Shown: positions 45,481-55,018 of the stretch, piece by piece | Position numbering within the stretch: position 1 is the first letter of the stretch | Layout of the letters: every line of letters begins with the position of its first letter | Assembly (NCBI RefSeq): GCF_001441615.1 | Contig: NZ_LAXJ01000016.1 | Location: forward strand, 124,001 to 188,000 | Length of the DNA stretch: 64,000 nucleotides | Reading direction: 5' to 3' | Origin: Roseovarius atlanticus | GTDB taxonomy: Bacteria; Pseudomonadota; Alphaproteobacteria; Rhodobacterales; Rhodobacteraceae | Position numbers and translations under genes: made by a program | Notes under the pieces: generated by a model | What the model saw: the letters and a program-made list of their open reading frames with translations, nothing else | Told to the model about the DNA's origin: nothing | Databases searched by the model: none

Positions 45481-46436
45481 CCCCGGTGGACGTCGTTCTG
45501 ATTGGCAGAAACGAGGGCCAGCGCTTGATCGATGCTCTGGCCTCGGTCGACGGTCAGGCTCGGCAGTTGGTCTATGTCGACAGCGGATCGACCGATAACA
45601 GCGTCGCGGAGGCGCAGAAAACGGGCGCGACGGTGGTCAGCCTGGACATGTCCGTACCGTTCACCGCTGCCCGCGCCCGCAATGCCGGGTTCGCGGCGCT
45701 TCACGCACATGACTACGTCCTATTCATCGACGGCGATTGCAGCCTCGTGCCCGGCTTCGTCGACGCCGCGCGCGACCATCTGGATGGTCATGACGAGGTC
45801 GGTCTCGTAACCGGCTGGCGCTCTGAGATGAGGCGCGACGAGAGCCTTTACAACCAGCTTTGCGACTGGGAATGGCATCGCCCGGCAGGCGAAATCGCGA
45901 CCTGCGGCGGGGACATGATGGTCCGCGCGCGGATTTGGGCAGAGCTTGGCGGCATGAACCCCCAGGTCATCGCCGCCGAGGATGACGAGTTTTGTCAGCG
46001 CCTGCGCAAGGCCGGCTGGCAGTTGCATCGCATTCCGGTCGGGATGACACGCCACGACGCAGCCATGTCGCGGTTTTCGCAATGGTGGAAACGCGCGGTG
46101 CGGACGGGCCATGGCTTTGCACAAGTGAGCCACCTGCATCCCGATTTCTTCGTCACGGAACGCCGGCGCGTGCTGGTCTACGGGCTGGCACTGCCCTTGG
46201 CGATCCTGCTCTCACTGTTCCTGAGCCCTTGGCTGACCGTCGCGCTTCTGGGGCTTTATCCGCTGAATTATATCCGAACTGCGCAAAGCCTGATCCGAGA
46301 GGGGCTGCCCGGAAGAGAGGCCTTCGGTCATGCGTTGCTTCTGACCTTGTCCAAATTCCCCAATCTCATCGGTATGGCCAAGTATTTGTGGCGGTACCTG
46401 TCCGGGTCCGACATGCACATCATTGAATACAAGTGA
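45477..46436 (+). CDS. Family 2 glycosyltransferase with membrane spans
   Basis: A 319-residue GT-A enzyme: VDVVLIGRNEGQRLIDAL, VDSGSTDNSV, and the DxD in FIDGDCSLVPG. Residues about 230-265 form one or two membrane helices (LALPLAILLSLFLSPWLTV), so it is anchored at the inner membrane. It overlaps the preceding gene by 4 bp. Probably extends the lipid-linked oligosaccharide. Confidence 0.9.
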   Translation: MTPVDVVLIGRNEGQRLIDALASVDGQARQLVYVDSGSTDNSVAEAQKTGATVVSLDMSVPFTAARARNAGFAALHAHDYVLFIDGDCSLVPGFVDAARDHLDGHDEVGLVTGWRSEMRRDESLYNQLCDWEWHRPAGEIATCGGDMMVRARIWAELGGMNPQVIAAEDDEFCQRLRKAGWQLHRIPVGMTRHDAAMSRFSQWWKRAVRTGHGFAQVSHLHPDFFVTERRRVLVYGLALPLAILLSLFLSPWLTVALLGLYPLNYIRTAQSLIREGLPGREAFGHALLLTLSKFPNLIGMAKYLWRYLSGSDMHIIEYK

Positions 46437-46449
46437 AACGAGGTTTTTC

Positions 46450-48564
46450 ATGTCCAAACCCATTTCCGTCGGGCTGATCGGCGCAGGATATATCGCAAGC
46501 TGGCACGCCGACGCGCTAAAGGCCACGCCCGGCGTGACGCTCGCAGCGGTTTGCGATGTCAGCGCCGGAGCGGCGAAGGCACTTGCCGCCGCGCATGGCG
46601 CGCGGCCGTTTACCTCGGTCGAGGATCTCCTCGCGTCCGGCGTTTGTGACGCGGTACATATCCTCACGCCGCCGCATCTACACGCAGCGCTCGCCATCCA
46701 GTGCCTAGAATGCGGGCTTGACGTGCTGGTCGAAAAGCCTGTCGCCGAAAGCGCTGAAGACACGCGCAGGATTTTGGACACCGCCAAGCGTACCGGACGC
46801 AGGTTCTCGCCCGGGCACAACTTTCTCGGCCTGCCGGCCTATACCCGAATGAAGGCCGAAATGCAGGCCGGCGAATACGGGCTGATCTCGACCGCCGAGA
46901 TCACCTGGGCGCTGCCGCTCGCGCCGCTACGGTCGGGTCCATTCAACCTTTGGCTTTTACGCGAGCCCAAGAACCTTCTTCTGGAACTCGGCCCGCACGC
47001 TTTCGCGTTCGCGCACGATCTCTTTGGTGAAATCCAGGTGTTGAGCGCGCAGGCATCCTATCCGGTCGACTTGCCCGTAAACGATCCACGTCCGCAGGGT
47101 TTTCGTATCCTCGCCCGCGCGGGCGGCATCGACGTGACCTTTCACCTGACCATGGTCGAGGTAATCGACGACCGGTCCGTCACATTGCGCGGCTCCTCGG
47201 CGCGGGCACGGCTTGACTATGCTGCCGACGTTTTGACCATCGAGCGCGAGAACGCCTCGGACCTTGTGCTCAATCCACTGAACCGGCAGCGGCGTCTGGC
47301 GCGGGAGCACCGGCGCGCAGGCTGGTCCAACGCATGGGTTCAGCTGCGCTCGCTCAACACTCTCAATCCCTACGGCCGCAGTTTCCGAGGCATGACCGCT
47401 GCGATTTATGGTGGATCCGAAGACCCACGGTTCAGCGGCGACTCCGCCCTGGCCGTCATGCAGGCGATTGACGCCGCCATTAACGCGCTTCCGGTTGAAC
47501 AGATGACGCCCGCCGCGCCCGCCGTCCAGACCCACAAGCCACAACCGACCGCCATGGTCATTGGCGGCACGGGGTTTATCGGGCGTGCCCTGACCCGCCG
47601 TCTCGTGGCCGACGGCCGGGACGTGCGGGTGCTGTCGCGTGGCAGAACCGGCCCGTTTCCCGACCTGCCCGACAATATAGAGACCGTCGGTGTTTCGCTG
47701 CGCGATCGCGACGGCCTGACCGAGGCGATGAAGGGGATCGACGTGGTCTTTAACCTGGCCAAGGCGCTGGAAGACACTTGGGAGGAAGCGCTCGAGAACG
47801 ATGTGGGCGTTGCCCTTCGCGTTGCCGACGCCGCCATGGACGCCGGCGTCAAACGGTTGATCTACACCGGCACCATAGCGTCATACGATATGTCGGATCC
47901 CAGCGCGAAGATCACCGAGGACACTCCCTTTCCCGCCGACATGACGACCCGGAACCTTTACGCGCGATCCAAGGCGGAATGCGAACGCCAACTGCTCGTA
48001 CGTCACCGTGAGCGCGGTCTGCCACTGGTCATCGCCCGACCCGGTATCGTCATCGGACCGGGCGGCCCGCTTCAGCATTGGGGCATCGGGCGCTGGCATG
48101 GCGCCGGGGCGGTCCGGATCTGGGGCCACGGGCGCAACATCCTGCCGTTTGTGCTCAACGACGACATTGCCGACGGTCTGGTACGCATGATCGACGCGGA
48201 TGTGGAAGGCCAGAGCTTCAACCTGGTCGGGGACCCGATGCTGTCCGCTCAAGGCTATTTCAAGGCAATCCATGAGGTGCTGGGGGCAAAGATCGACGTG
48301 CAGTCTGGCAATCTCTACGCCTTCTATGCCGGCGACGCGGTGAAGTACGTGCTCAAGAAATACGCCCTGCGCCGGCATGGGGTTGTCCGGCCATCACTGG
48401 CAGACTGGAAAAGCCGTGCGCATTTCTCGCGCTTCGTGAACGACCGGCCCAAGGATCTTCTGGGCTGGCGTCCCGAACCCAACCGCGACGCATTCATCCA
48501 GCGCGGCATCGCCGAGGCGAACCTGTTTGGACTGGACGACAGCCGTTCTGTTGGCCAGACCTGA
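46450..48564 (+). CDS. Fused Gfo/Idh/MocA oxidoreductase and NAD-dependent epimerase
   Basis: A 704-residue two-domain protein. Residues 1 to about 355 are a Gfo/Idh/MocA oxidoreductase (GLIGAGYIASWHADAL, VEKPVAES). From about 365 a second Rossmann fold begins, VIGGTGFIGRALTRRL, followed by YTGTIASYD and YARSKAECE (Tyr/Lys pair), an extended SDR epimerase. ATG at 46450 has GAGG 6 nt upstream. It repeats, as a fusion, the pair encoded separately at 42144-44230, suggesting two steps on the same sugar. Last gene of the operon. Confidence 0.9.
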   Translation: MSKPISVGLIGAGYIASWHADALKATPGVTLAAVCDVSAGAAKALAAAHGARPFTSVEDLLASGVCDAVHILTPPHLHAALAIQCLECGLDVLVEKPVAESAEDTRRILDTAKRTGRRFSPGHNFLGLPAYTRMKAEMQAGEYGLISTAEITWALPLAPLRSGPFNLWLLREPKNLLLELGPHAFAFAHDLFGEIQVLSAQASYPVDLPVNDPRPQGFRILARAGGIDVTFHLTMVEVIDDRSVTLRGSSARARLDYAADVLTIERENASDLVLNPLNRQRRLAREHRRAGWSNAWVQLRSLNTLNPYGRSFRGMTAAIYGGSEDPRFSGDSALAVMQAIDAAINALPVEQMTPAAPAVQTHKPQPTAMVIGGTGFIGRALTRRLVADGRDVRVLSRGRTGPFPDLPDNIETVGVSLRDRDGLTEAMKGIDVVFNLAKALEDTWEEALENDVGVALRVADAAMDAGVKRLIYTGTIASYDMSDPSAKITEDTPFPADMTTRNLYARSKAECERQLLVRHRERGLPLVIARPGIVIGPGGPLQHWGIGRWHGAGAVRIWGHGRNILPFVLNDDIADGLVRMIDADVEGQSFNLVGDPMLSAQGYFKAIHEVLGAKIDVQSGNLYAFYAGDAVKYVLKKYALRRHGVVRPSLADWKSRAHFSRFVNDRPKDLLGWRPEPNRDAFIQRGIAEANLFGLDDSRSVGQT

Positions 48565-48612
48565 ATCTGGCCATGCCGAACCAGGTGGCAGCACCGACAT
48601 TGGACTTCAGGA

Positions 48613-49293
48613 TCAAGCGTCGTACCCGTTGACATCGGTCTCGGGGATCGAGAGGACAGACAGGATAACGCCATCCGTGACGACGGAAAGGCCGTTGAGG
48701 GTTTCGGGAAGTCCCGGAGAATGAGGTTCGATGCGCGCTGCGAACCCTGTTTTGGTCAGCTCCACCTCGACATCGAGAAATTCCAGTAGACGCCCGGTCA
48801 CTGGATACTGCGCTTTGAACACGGCTTCCTTTGCGGAAAAGATTCGTTTTGCCGCGATCCCGTCCGAGACAGAGGCGGTCTCGGCGCCGCTCAGGACGAT
48901 ATTCCACAGGTCCGGCGCCAGCGGCACGGCATCTTCCAGATCGACACCTATGGCGCGCATGTCGCGGCGAAAGGCCACAAGCGACAAGGCATGTAGATCG
49001 GTATGAGTGATCGACCCGGTCAGCCCCTCCGGCCAGATGGGTGCGCGATCCGCGGCCATCGGCACGCCCGACGCATCAACGTCGAGTTCCGCCATCGCCA
49101 GGCGCGCGGCGGCCCGTCCTGCCGCGAATTCCCGGAGCCTCTTTTCGACCATGCTCCCGGTCGCAATCTGCTCGGACGGCCAAAGCCCTTCGGCGCGCGA
49201 CCTTGTGTCGGCAAGTCCGATTCCGACGCGGGTTGCGGCTTCTGCGCCGAGATAAACTTCGATAGCGTCCCGGAGCCTCCTTTTTGCAAGCAT
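48613..49293 (-). CDS. 4'-phosphopantetheinyl transferase (Sfp/EntD type)
   Basis: Activates carrier proteins by transferring phosphopantetheine from CoA. The 226-residue protein has the signature IGVDLED (Mg and CoA site) and FSAKEAVFKAQYP, the WxxKEAxxK-type motif. It lies 8 bp after the NRPS stop on the same strand, so it is co-translated, and it should prime the PCP and ACP of the two assembly-line proteins upstream. Confidence 0.93.
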   Translation of the reverse strand: MLAKRRLRDAIEVYLGAEAATRVGIGLADTRSRAEGLWPSEQIATGSMVEKRLREFAAGRAAARLAMAELDVDASGVPMAADRAPIWPEGLTGSITHTDLHALSLVAFRRDMRAIGVDLEDAVPLAPDLWNIVLSGAETASVSDGIAAKRIFSAKEAVFKAQYPVTGRLLEFLDVEVELTKTGFAARIEPHSPGLPETLNGLSVVTDGVILSVLSIPETDVNGYDA

Positions 49294-49301
49294 CGAACCG
49301 G

Positions 49302-52300
49302 TCAGGAGCCCCGGCGACGCCGCGCACGCATCTCACGCCGGCGCGCCATGGCATCCTCACGCGACACGGCCGGCGCCTCGGTTGGTTCTGGCGTGGGGGC
49401 GGTCTGGGATGTGGTCTTCATAGCGTGCGCTGAACGGGCCGGGGCGCCGCCGCCGAGCTTGTCGCCAACCGCTTCTGCAAGATCCCCCAGAACCGGAAAG
49501 CGGAAAATGTCGGTGATCGACAGCTTTGCCACCCCCAGCTTCGACTTGATTTCGCGATGTGCCTGTACCGCAAGAAGCGAGTGCCCTCCCAGATCGAAGA
49601 AGTTGTCGCGCGCCGATATGCTGCCGACGCCGAGTATCGCGCTCCAGATCGCGGAAATTTCGGCCTCGACATCTCCGTCGAATCCGGCAGTTGTCGGCAA
49701 CGTGCCCGCGTCAGATGGTGTTGAGGCAGGTTTTGGCGCCGCGGCCACCTCTCGTTCGGGCGCTGACCACGCCGGCAGGGCGCTGCGATCCACCTTCTTG
49801 TTGGGCGTCAGGGGGAATGCGTCGAGCGTCACGAAGCGTGCGGGAATCATGTGCGCGGGCAGAACTTCGCCCAGCGCAGATTTAAGGGCCGCCTCGTCTA
49901 TCGCGGCATCGGCGAGAAGATACGCCACCAGCACCTGCGTACCCGGAATATCCTCACGCACCACGACCACGGACTGGCGCACAGTGTCCAGCCTATCCAA
50001 GGCGCTCTCGATTTCACCCAGTTCGATCCGGTAACCGCGCAGCTTGACCTGGAAATCGGCGCGACCGAGGAAGTCCAGCTCGCCCTCCGGCAGCCATCGC
50101 GCCAGATCGCCCGTGCGATATAGCCGCGCGCCGGTTCGATCCGAGAACGGATCGCGGACAAAGCGTTCGGCCGTCAGATCTTCGCGCTTCCAGTAGCCCC
50201 GTGCGACGCCGTCGCCGCCGATAAAGAGCTCACCGGGCACGCCAACTGGCACCGGCTCCATCTTGTCGTCCAGCACGTAAACCTGCGTGTTGGCGATCGG
50301 CGTACCGATGCCGACAACGCCCGCGCCCGTCTCGGCCGTGCGCGTCGTGGACCAGATCGTCGTTTCCGTCGGCCCGTACATGTTTTCAACATGTGCGTCC
50401 GTCAGAGCCGCAAGCTCGCCGACCAGCGCGCCGGGCAACGCCTCGCCGCCCAGCATCAGATGCTTGACCTGCGACAGCGCGGCGCTGGATTCCTCGTTCA
50501 TCAAAAGCATCCGCGCCATCGAGGGTGTGCATTGAAGATGCGTGACCTTGTGGCGCGAGATTTGCGCCGCGATCGAAAAATCGTCCGCCGCCGGACCTGC
50601 ATTGGCATTGGCCCGGGCTACAATCTCCGCCAGCGGAATCAAACCGTCCAGCAGGGTATCGACCTCGATGCCGTAGTCGATCAGGCAGGCGATTTCCGTC
50701 ACCCCGATCTCTTTTACCTGCGCGACGCGCGTCATCGCGTCTTCGATGGTGCCAAAGAGGCCGCTGTCGTTGAAATAGCGATCGAACGCGAAATCCAGAA
50801 TGCCCTCAAGTTCCTCTTCGGTCAGCGACCCAAGGTCGAGTTGGAAGGCATTGTCAACATCCTTCGGCTTCTTGAAGGCCGGGAAGGCCCAGGCGTACTG
50901 CTTTATGAGGCCTGCCGCAGAGCGCAGGTAGTCCTTCATCGGTTCGCGCGCGATCTCGCGCGCCGTCTCCCGGCTATCGGCCAGGAAGGTATGCAGCATC
51001 AGCGTGACCTTGAAGCGTGCCGGATCGTGTCCGGCGGCTCTGAGGGCTTCGTGATAGATCTCGATCTTTCCGGCGACCTCGTCGATGGACTGGCCCAGAA
51101 GATGCGTCAGCACGTTGCAGCCGTTGCGCCCTGCTTCCTTCCAGGTTTCCGGGTTTCCCGCAGTCGTGACCCACAGTTCCGGCGTCTTCGAGATCGGACG
51201 CGGCTGGGTGACGACTTCGTGCAACTCGCCATTCTGGCGGGCAAAGGCCACGGGTTCGCCCGCCCAAAGGCGGCGCAATTCGGCAATCTGCCGGAACATG
51301 GCAGGCTTGTTTTCAGGCGGCGTATTTTCGGGTCGCAGCACGAAATCATCGGGTTGCCAGCCGCTTGCAATGGCAAGGCCGGCACGCCCTTCGGTCAGAT
51401 TGTCGATCACGGACCATTCCTCGGCGATGCGCGCGGTATGATGCAGCGGCGCCACGCAGGAGCCTGCCCGCACACCGATATTCTGCGTCAGCCCCGCCAC
51501 CGCGGCGCCGGTCACCGACGGGTTCGGATAAGGGCCGCCAAAGGCGTGGAAATGGCGTTCGGGCGTCCAGACAGCGCAAAAGCCGTGCGTATCGGCGAAC
51601 TTCGCCCCTTCGAGCAGCGACCGATACTTGCCGCGTCCTGTGCCGTCGTCATTGCCCCAGTAGTACAGGCTGAACTCCATACCGCCGGCACCGGCGCCGC
51701 CCCCTGCCCCGTCGCCCGCGACCAAGGCCCGGCTTTCATCACCCGAGATCACCAGCTTGAAACCGCGCGCCAACGTCCAGAACAATTCCAGCACCGAAAT
51801 ATCGAAGGACAGTGACGTCACCGCCAGCCAGATCCCGCCTCGGTCGTGGTCGATCCTGTCGTCCATGCCCGCAAAGAAATTGGCGACGTTGCGGTGCTCG
51901 ACCATCACGCCCTTTGGCCGCCCGGTCGAGCCGGAGGTGTAGATCACGTAGGCCAGATCCTCTCCCGTCACGCCGCTGTCGGGATTGGTCTCGGGCCGGT
52001 CGGACATGTCCTGGTCGATATCTAGAACCCCAGCCGCACTTGAAGGGAGCGCTGCGGCCAGTGCGGCGTTGGTGACGATCACGCCGGCCTCGCTGTCCTC
52101 GAGATATAGCGCGGTGCGGTCGGTCGGATAGGAGGGATCCATAGGAAGATAAGCGCCCCCCGCCTTGAGGATCGCAAGTGCCGCGATGACCATCTCCGCC
52201 GAGCGGGGGAGGTGCAGTCCCACAATCACGCCGGGCTTTACACCCATACCTATCAGACGATGCGCCATCCGGTTCGCAGCAGCGTTCAGCGCGGTGTAGG

Positions 52301-53990
52301 TCAGGCTCGCACCCTCGAAGGCGAGCGCCTCGGCCTCTGGTGTGCGTGTCACCTGCGCTTCGAACGCCTTATGTATGCATTGCCCGGCGTCGTAGTCCTT
52401 GCCGGTGGCGTTCCAGTCCACCAGCATGCTTCGCCGCTCATCCTCCGGCAGGATCGGCAACGCAGCGGGGTCATCGCTTTCGCCGAGATGCGCCACAAGA
52501 TGCGAAAGACGCGCGGCATAAAGATCCAGCGCCGCCGCTGAAACGCGCGCTGCATCTCCGTAGAGCGTCGCAGAGCCATCCGTGACCGCCAGCGTCAGCG
52601 CTGACGGACCCACCAGACCCGTCTCTGCGTCCTCCGACAGCGCAAGTTCCGGCAGGGTCGGCCTTGACCCTGGCAGGCGCGCCAGAAGATCCGCCGCAAA
52701 CGGGCCGCGTGCGCGCGCCGCCGAAATCAGATTCGACAGGTCACCTGTCATCTGGGCGAAACTGTCTGATTGCACGAGCCGCACCGGCACCCACTCGCAG
52801 ACTTGCGCCGCCGCCGGTCCGGACAGTCGCGGCACCGCAAGTGCCAGATCGGCTGCTGCGCTGCCGCTTAGTCGAGCCATCATCAGGGCGAACGCGGTGC
52901 GAACCTTATCGGCCGTTACTCCTGCAGGGATGGACACGTTCCGCGCCAGTGGTCGGGCCGGACCGGACGCGGCAGATATCAGCGGCAGTTCGACGGGCTC
53001 AATCGCTTCGAGTGCAAGGCGCCAGGCCGGGTCGTGCTTGGCAAGCGGTGCAAGATCGTTGTGGATCTGTTTCCTGAGATCGGCCGCAGGACTTTGGAGT
53101 ATCGCGCCAACGCGAGTGATCTCCGACGGCCGCACGCGCGCGCCGTCGAGGGCCGTGACGGATGTCAGAACAATATCGCCGCTTTCGGTGGCGATACAGA
53201 GCTGATCGTCATCCGCCGCAAGCACCGTACCCGGTGCCGCGCCCGAGACACTTTCCGACACATGCCCTTCGCGAACGAGATACATCCCTCCGCCGGTTTC
53301 GAACTTGGGCAGGCAGAGCGGGTTCCAGTATTCACCGTGGTCGAGCGCGCGTATGAGGAGCAGCAATTCTTTGGCGGGCTTGTTGAAGTTCATCACAGCC
53401 CCGGCCATCGGTCGGGCGTCACGCGCAAAATAACTCCGTCGCTCGAGGTCCTGTGGATGACGGGCCGGGGCGGATCCCGACAGCTCTGCCATCAGATCCG
53501 TGAAGCTTTCGATCGCGGCGACGTATGACTTTGTGTTGAGCGAAAAAGCCGTGTCCCCATCGGTGATCTCGAACGCCTTGGAGGCAATGATATCGCCCTC
53601 GTCCACACCGCCCTCGATCAGGTGCCAGGAGATCCCGTGCCGTTTCTCTCCCGCCAGCTTCGCCCAGACCGGCGCATTCAGTCCGGCATAGGCGGGCAAG
53701 GGTCCGTCATGAAAATTGACCGCGCCTCGCCGTGCCAGGGCGATCACGTCCTCCGGGATGAGGTCGAGATTGGCGATCGACAGCAACCAGTCGAACTCAA
53801 GCCCGCCAAGGCGCGCGCCGAGGTCACGGCCCGGCGCGATCACCTTCAACCCCGCCGCCTCGGCCCAGGCTGCGACATCCTCGTTTCGTGTCACCACGGC
53901 GGCGATCGTGTGACCCTCGCCGCGTAACAGATCGCCACACTGGATCACGAGGCTTTCGTTACCGATGAGAAGTGAACTGAACTGGGACAT
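49302..53990 (-). CDS. NRPS: formyltransferase-like, adenylation with embedded luciferase-like monooxygenase, PCP
   Basis: A 1562-residue protein. Residues 1-300 resemble methionyl-tRNA formyltransferase (VNFHDGPLPAYAG; WHLIEGGVDEGDII). About 310-560 is a shortened condensation-like region with no HHxxxDG. The A domain has YVIYTSGSTGRPKGV (about 680), then about 771-1127 is a luciferase-like flavin monooxygenase (FSLYYWGNDDGTGRGKY, FCAVWTPERHFHAFGG) of the MupA/Atu3671 kind, then the A domain resumes with MYGPTETTIWST and KLRGYRIELGE. The PCP Ser is in FFDLGGHSLLAVQ (about 1471). No TE. It should load one amino acid, likely hydroxylated and possibly N-formylated, onto the PCP. Confidence 0.92.
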   Translation of the reverse strand: MSQFSSLLIGNESLVIQCGDLLRGEGHTIAAVVTRNEDVAAWAEAAGLKVIAPGRDLGARLGGLEFDWLLSIANLDLIPEDVIALARRGAVNFHDGPLPAYAGLNAPVWAKLAGEKRHGISWHLIEGGVDEGDIIASKAFEITDGDTAFSLNTKSYVAAIESFTDLMAELSGSAPARHPQDLERRSYFARDARPMAGAVMNFNKPAKELLLLIRALDHGEYWNPLCLPKFETGGGMYLVREGHVSESVSGAAPGTVLAADDDQLCIATESGDIVLTSVTALDGARVRPSEITRVGAILQSPAADLRKQIHNDLAPLAKHDPAWRLALEAIEPVELPLISAASGPARPLARNVSIPAGVTADKVRTAFALMMARLSGSAAADLALAVPRLSGPAAAQVCEWVPVRLVQSDSFAQMTGDLSNLISAARARGPFAADLLARLPGSRPTLPELALSEDAETGLVGPSALTLAVTDGSATLYGDAARVSAAALDLYAARLSHLVAHLGESDDPAALPILPEDERRSMLVDWNATGKDYDAGQCIHKAFEAQVTRTPEAEALAFEGASLTYTALNAAANRMAHRLIGMGVKPGVIVGLHLPRSAEMVIAALAILKAGGAYLPMDPSYPTDRTALYLEDSEAGVIVTNAALAAALPSSAAGVLDIDQDMSDRPETNPDSGVTGEDLAYVIYTSGSTGRPKGVMVEHRNVANFFAGMDDRIDHDRGGIWLAVTSLSFDISVLELFWTLARGFKLVISGDESRALVAGDGAGGGAGAGGMEFSLYYWGNDDGTGRGKYRSLLEGAKFADTHGFCAVWTPERHFHAFGGPYPNPSVTGAAVAGLTQNIGVRAGSCVAPLHHTARIAEEWSVIDNLTEGRAGLAIASGWQPDDFVLRPENTPPENKPAMFRQIAELRRLWAGEPVAFARQNGELHEVVTQPRPISKTPELWVTTAGNPETWKEAGRNGCNVLTHLLGQSIDEVAGKIEIYHEALRAAGHDPARFKVTLMLHTFLADSRETAREIAREPMKDYLRSAAGLIKQYAWAFPAFKKPKDVDNAFQLDLGSLTEEELEGILDFAFDRYFNDSGLFGTIEDAMTRVAQVKEIGVTEIACLIDYGIEVDTLLDGLIPLAEIVARANANAGPAADDFSIAAQISRHKVTHLQCTPSMARMLLMNEESSAALSQVKHLMLGGEALPGALVGELAALTDAHVENMYGPTETTIWSTTRTAETGAGVVGIGTPIANTQVYVLDDKMEPVPVGVPGELFIGGDGVARGYWKREDLTAERFVRDPFSDRTGARLYRTGDLARWLPEGELDFLGRADFQVKLRGYRIELGEIESALDRLDTVRQSVVVVREDIPGTQVLVAYLLADAAIDEAALKSALGEVLPAHMIPARFVTLDAFPLTPNKKVDRSALPAWSAPEREVAAAPKPASTPSDAGTLPTTAGFDGDVEAEISAIWSAILGVGSISARDNFFDLGGHSLLAVQAHREIKSKLGVAKLSITDIFRFPVLGDLAEAVGDKLGGGAPARSAHAMKTTSQTAPTPEPTEAPAVSREDAMARRREMRARRRRGS

Positions 53991-54004
53991 AATGAGATCG
54001 ATGC

Positions 54005-55018
54005 CTATGCATGAAAATTTGGAACAGGGCCCTTCGTGGCGGGCTCGCGGATTTCGGCGCGTCCGCGGAACAGCGCCCGAAAGTCATGAAGAAGAAGCGT
54101 CCAGAGAAAGCGAGGCGGATCGTTGGGCCTGCGTCCGGTCAACAGACACCGCAACCGATGCAGCGCGCCGCCCGCGACATGGGCCAGCGTCGCCGTTATC
54201 GCATAGAGCGTCCCGTGGTTCTTGGAAAAGTAATGCCAACGACTGTCAAACCAGTAGCCCGGAACGCGCCGCCATGTCTTCATGCCGGTCGAGACCGATC
54301 CGATATGCGCCACCTTGCTGGCTGGAACATAGTCGGTCTGATGTCCGGCCCGACGGGCGCGCAGGCATAGATCGGTTTCCTCGAAATAGAGAAAGAAGGT
54401 CTCGTCGAAGAGACCGATTTCATCCAGAACCGACTGCCGCATCAGCATCGACGCGCCGGCCAGCCAATCGACCGTCCGGGTCTCGGTCGGGGTCTCAATC
54501 GGTACACGGTACTTTCTGAGCAGGCGCGAGACCGGACCGAAGTGAATTGAACCTTCGAATTCACTGGCAATGGACGGAAACCGAAAGCTGGTCAGATGAG
54601 TATCGCCGTCTGGCCCGTGAATATAGCTTCCTGCAAAGCCCGTCTCGGGCGTCGCTTCGAGATGATCCAGAAGTATACGCAGGGCGTCCGGGGCCGGAAA
54701 GGCGTCGGAATTGAGGATGTAGACGTAATCAGGTGCCGATCCGTCGGCCAGCCCGGCGCGTATTCCAACGTTGTTGCCCGCTCCAAAGCCGCCGTTGCGC
54801 GGCGACTTTATCACGCGGACGCGACCTTCCGCATCCCAGTCGCGCGACGCGACCTCTCTGGACAACATCTCAAAGGAACCATCCTGACTGTCGTTGTCGA
54901 CAATCGCGATCCCGCCCGACAGCCCATCCATAGCGTCTTTGACCGCCTCGACGGCCCGAAGCGTCATCTCCGCGGTCTTGTAGTTCAGCACGACGGTCAA
55001 AACAGTGGGGTGGCTCAT
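54005..55018 (-). CDS. Family 2 glycosyltransferase (rhamnosyltransferase-like)
   Basis: A 337-residue GT-A enzyme: VLTVVLNYKTAEMTLRAVEA, IVDNDSQDGS, SPRNGGFGAGNNVGIR and YILNSDAFP hold the nucleotide-sugar and metal sites; WLAGASMLMRQ and LYFEETDLCLRARRAG are typical of rhamnosyltransferase-like members. It lies inside the assembly-line operon, overlapping the PKS stop by 4 bp and 14 bp before the NRPS, so it is likely to act on the same product. Sugar unknown. Confidence 0.9.
   Translation of the reverse strand: MSHPTVLTVVLNYKTAEMTLRAVEAVKDAMDGLSGGIAIVDNDSQDGSFEMLSREVASRDWDAEGRVRVIKSPRNGGFGAGNNVGIRAGLADGSAPDYVYILNSDAFPAPDALRILLDHLEATPETGFAGSYIHGPDGDTHLTSFRFPSIASEFEGSIHFGPVSRLLRKYRVPIETPTETRTVDWLAGASMLMRQSVLDEIGLFDETFFLYFEETDLCLRARRAGHQTDYVPASKVAHIGSVSTGMKTWRRVPGYWFDSRWHYFSKNHGTLYAITATLAHVAGGALHRLRCLLTGRRPNDPPRFLWTLLLHDFRALFRGRAEIREPATKGPVPNFHA

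Noticed and set aside
50391..51815. 474-codon plus-strand ORF opposite the NRPS
   Set aside because: Antisense of the luciferase-like domain and adenylation core with intact motifs on the minus strand.
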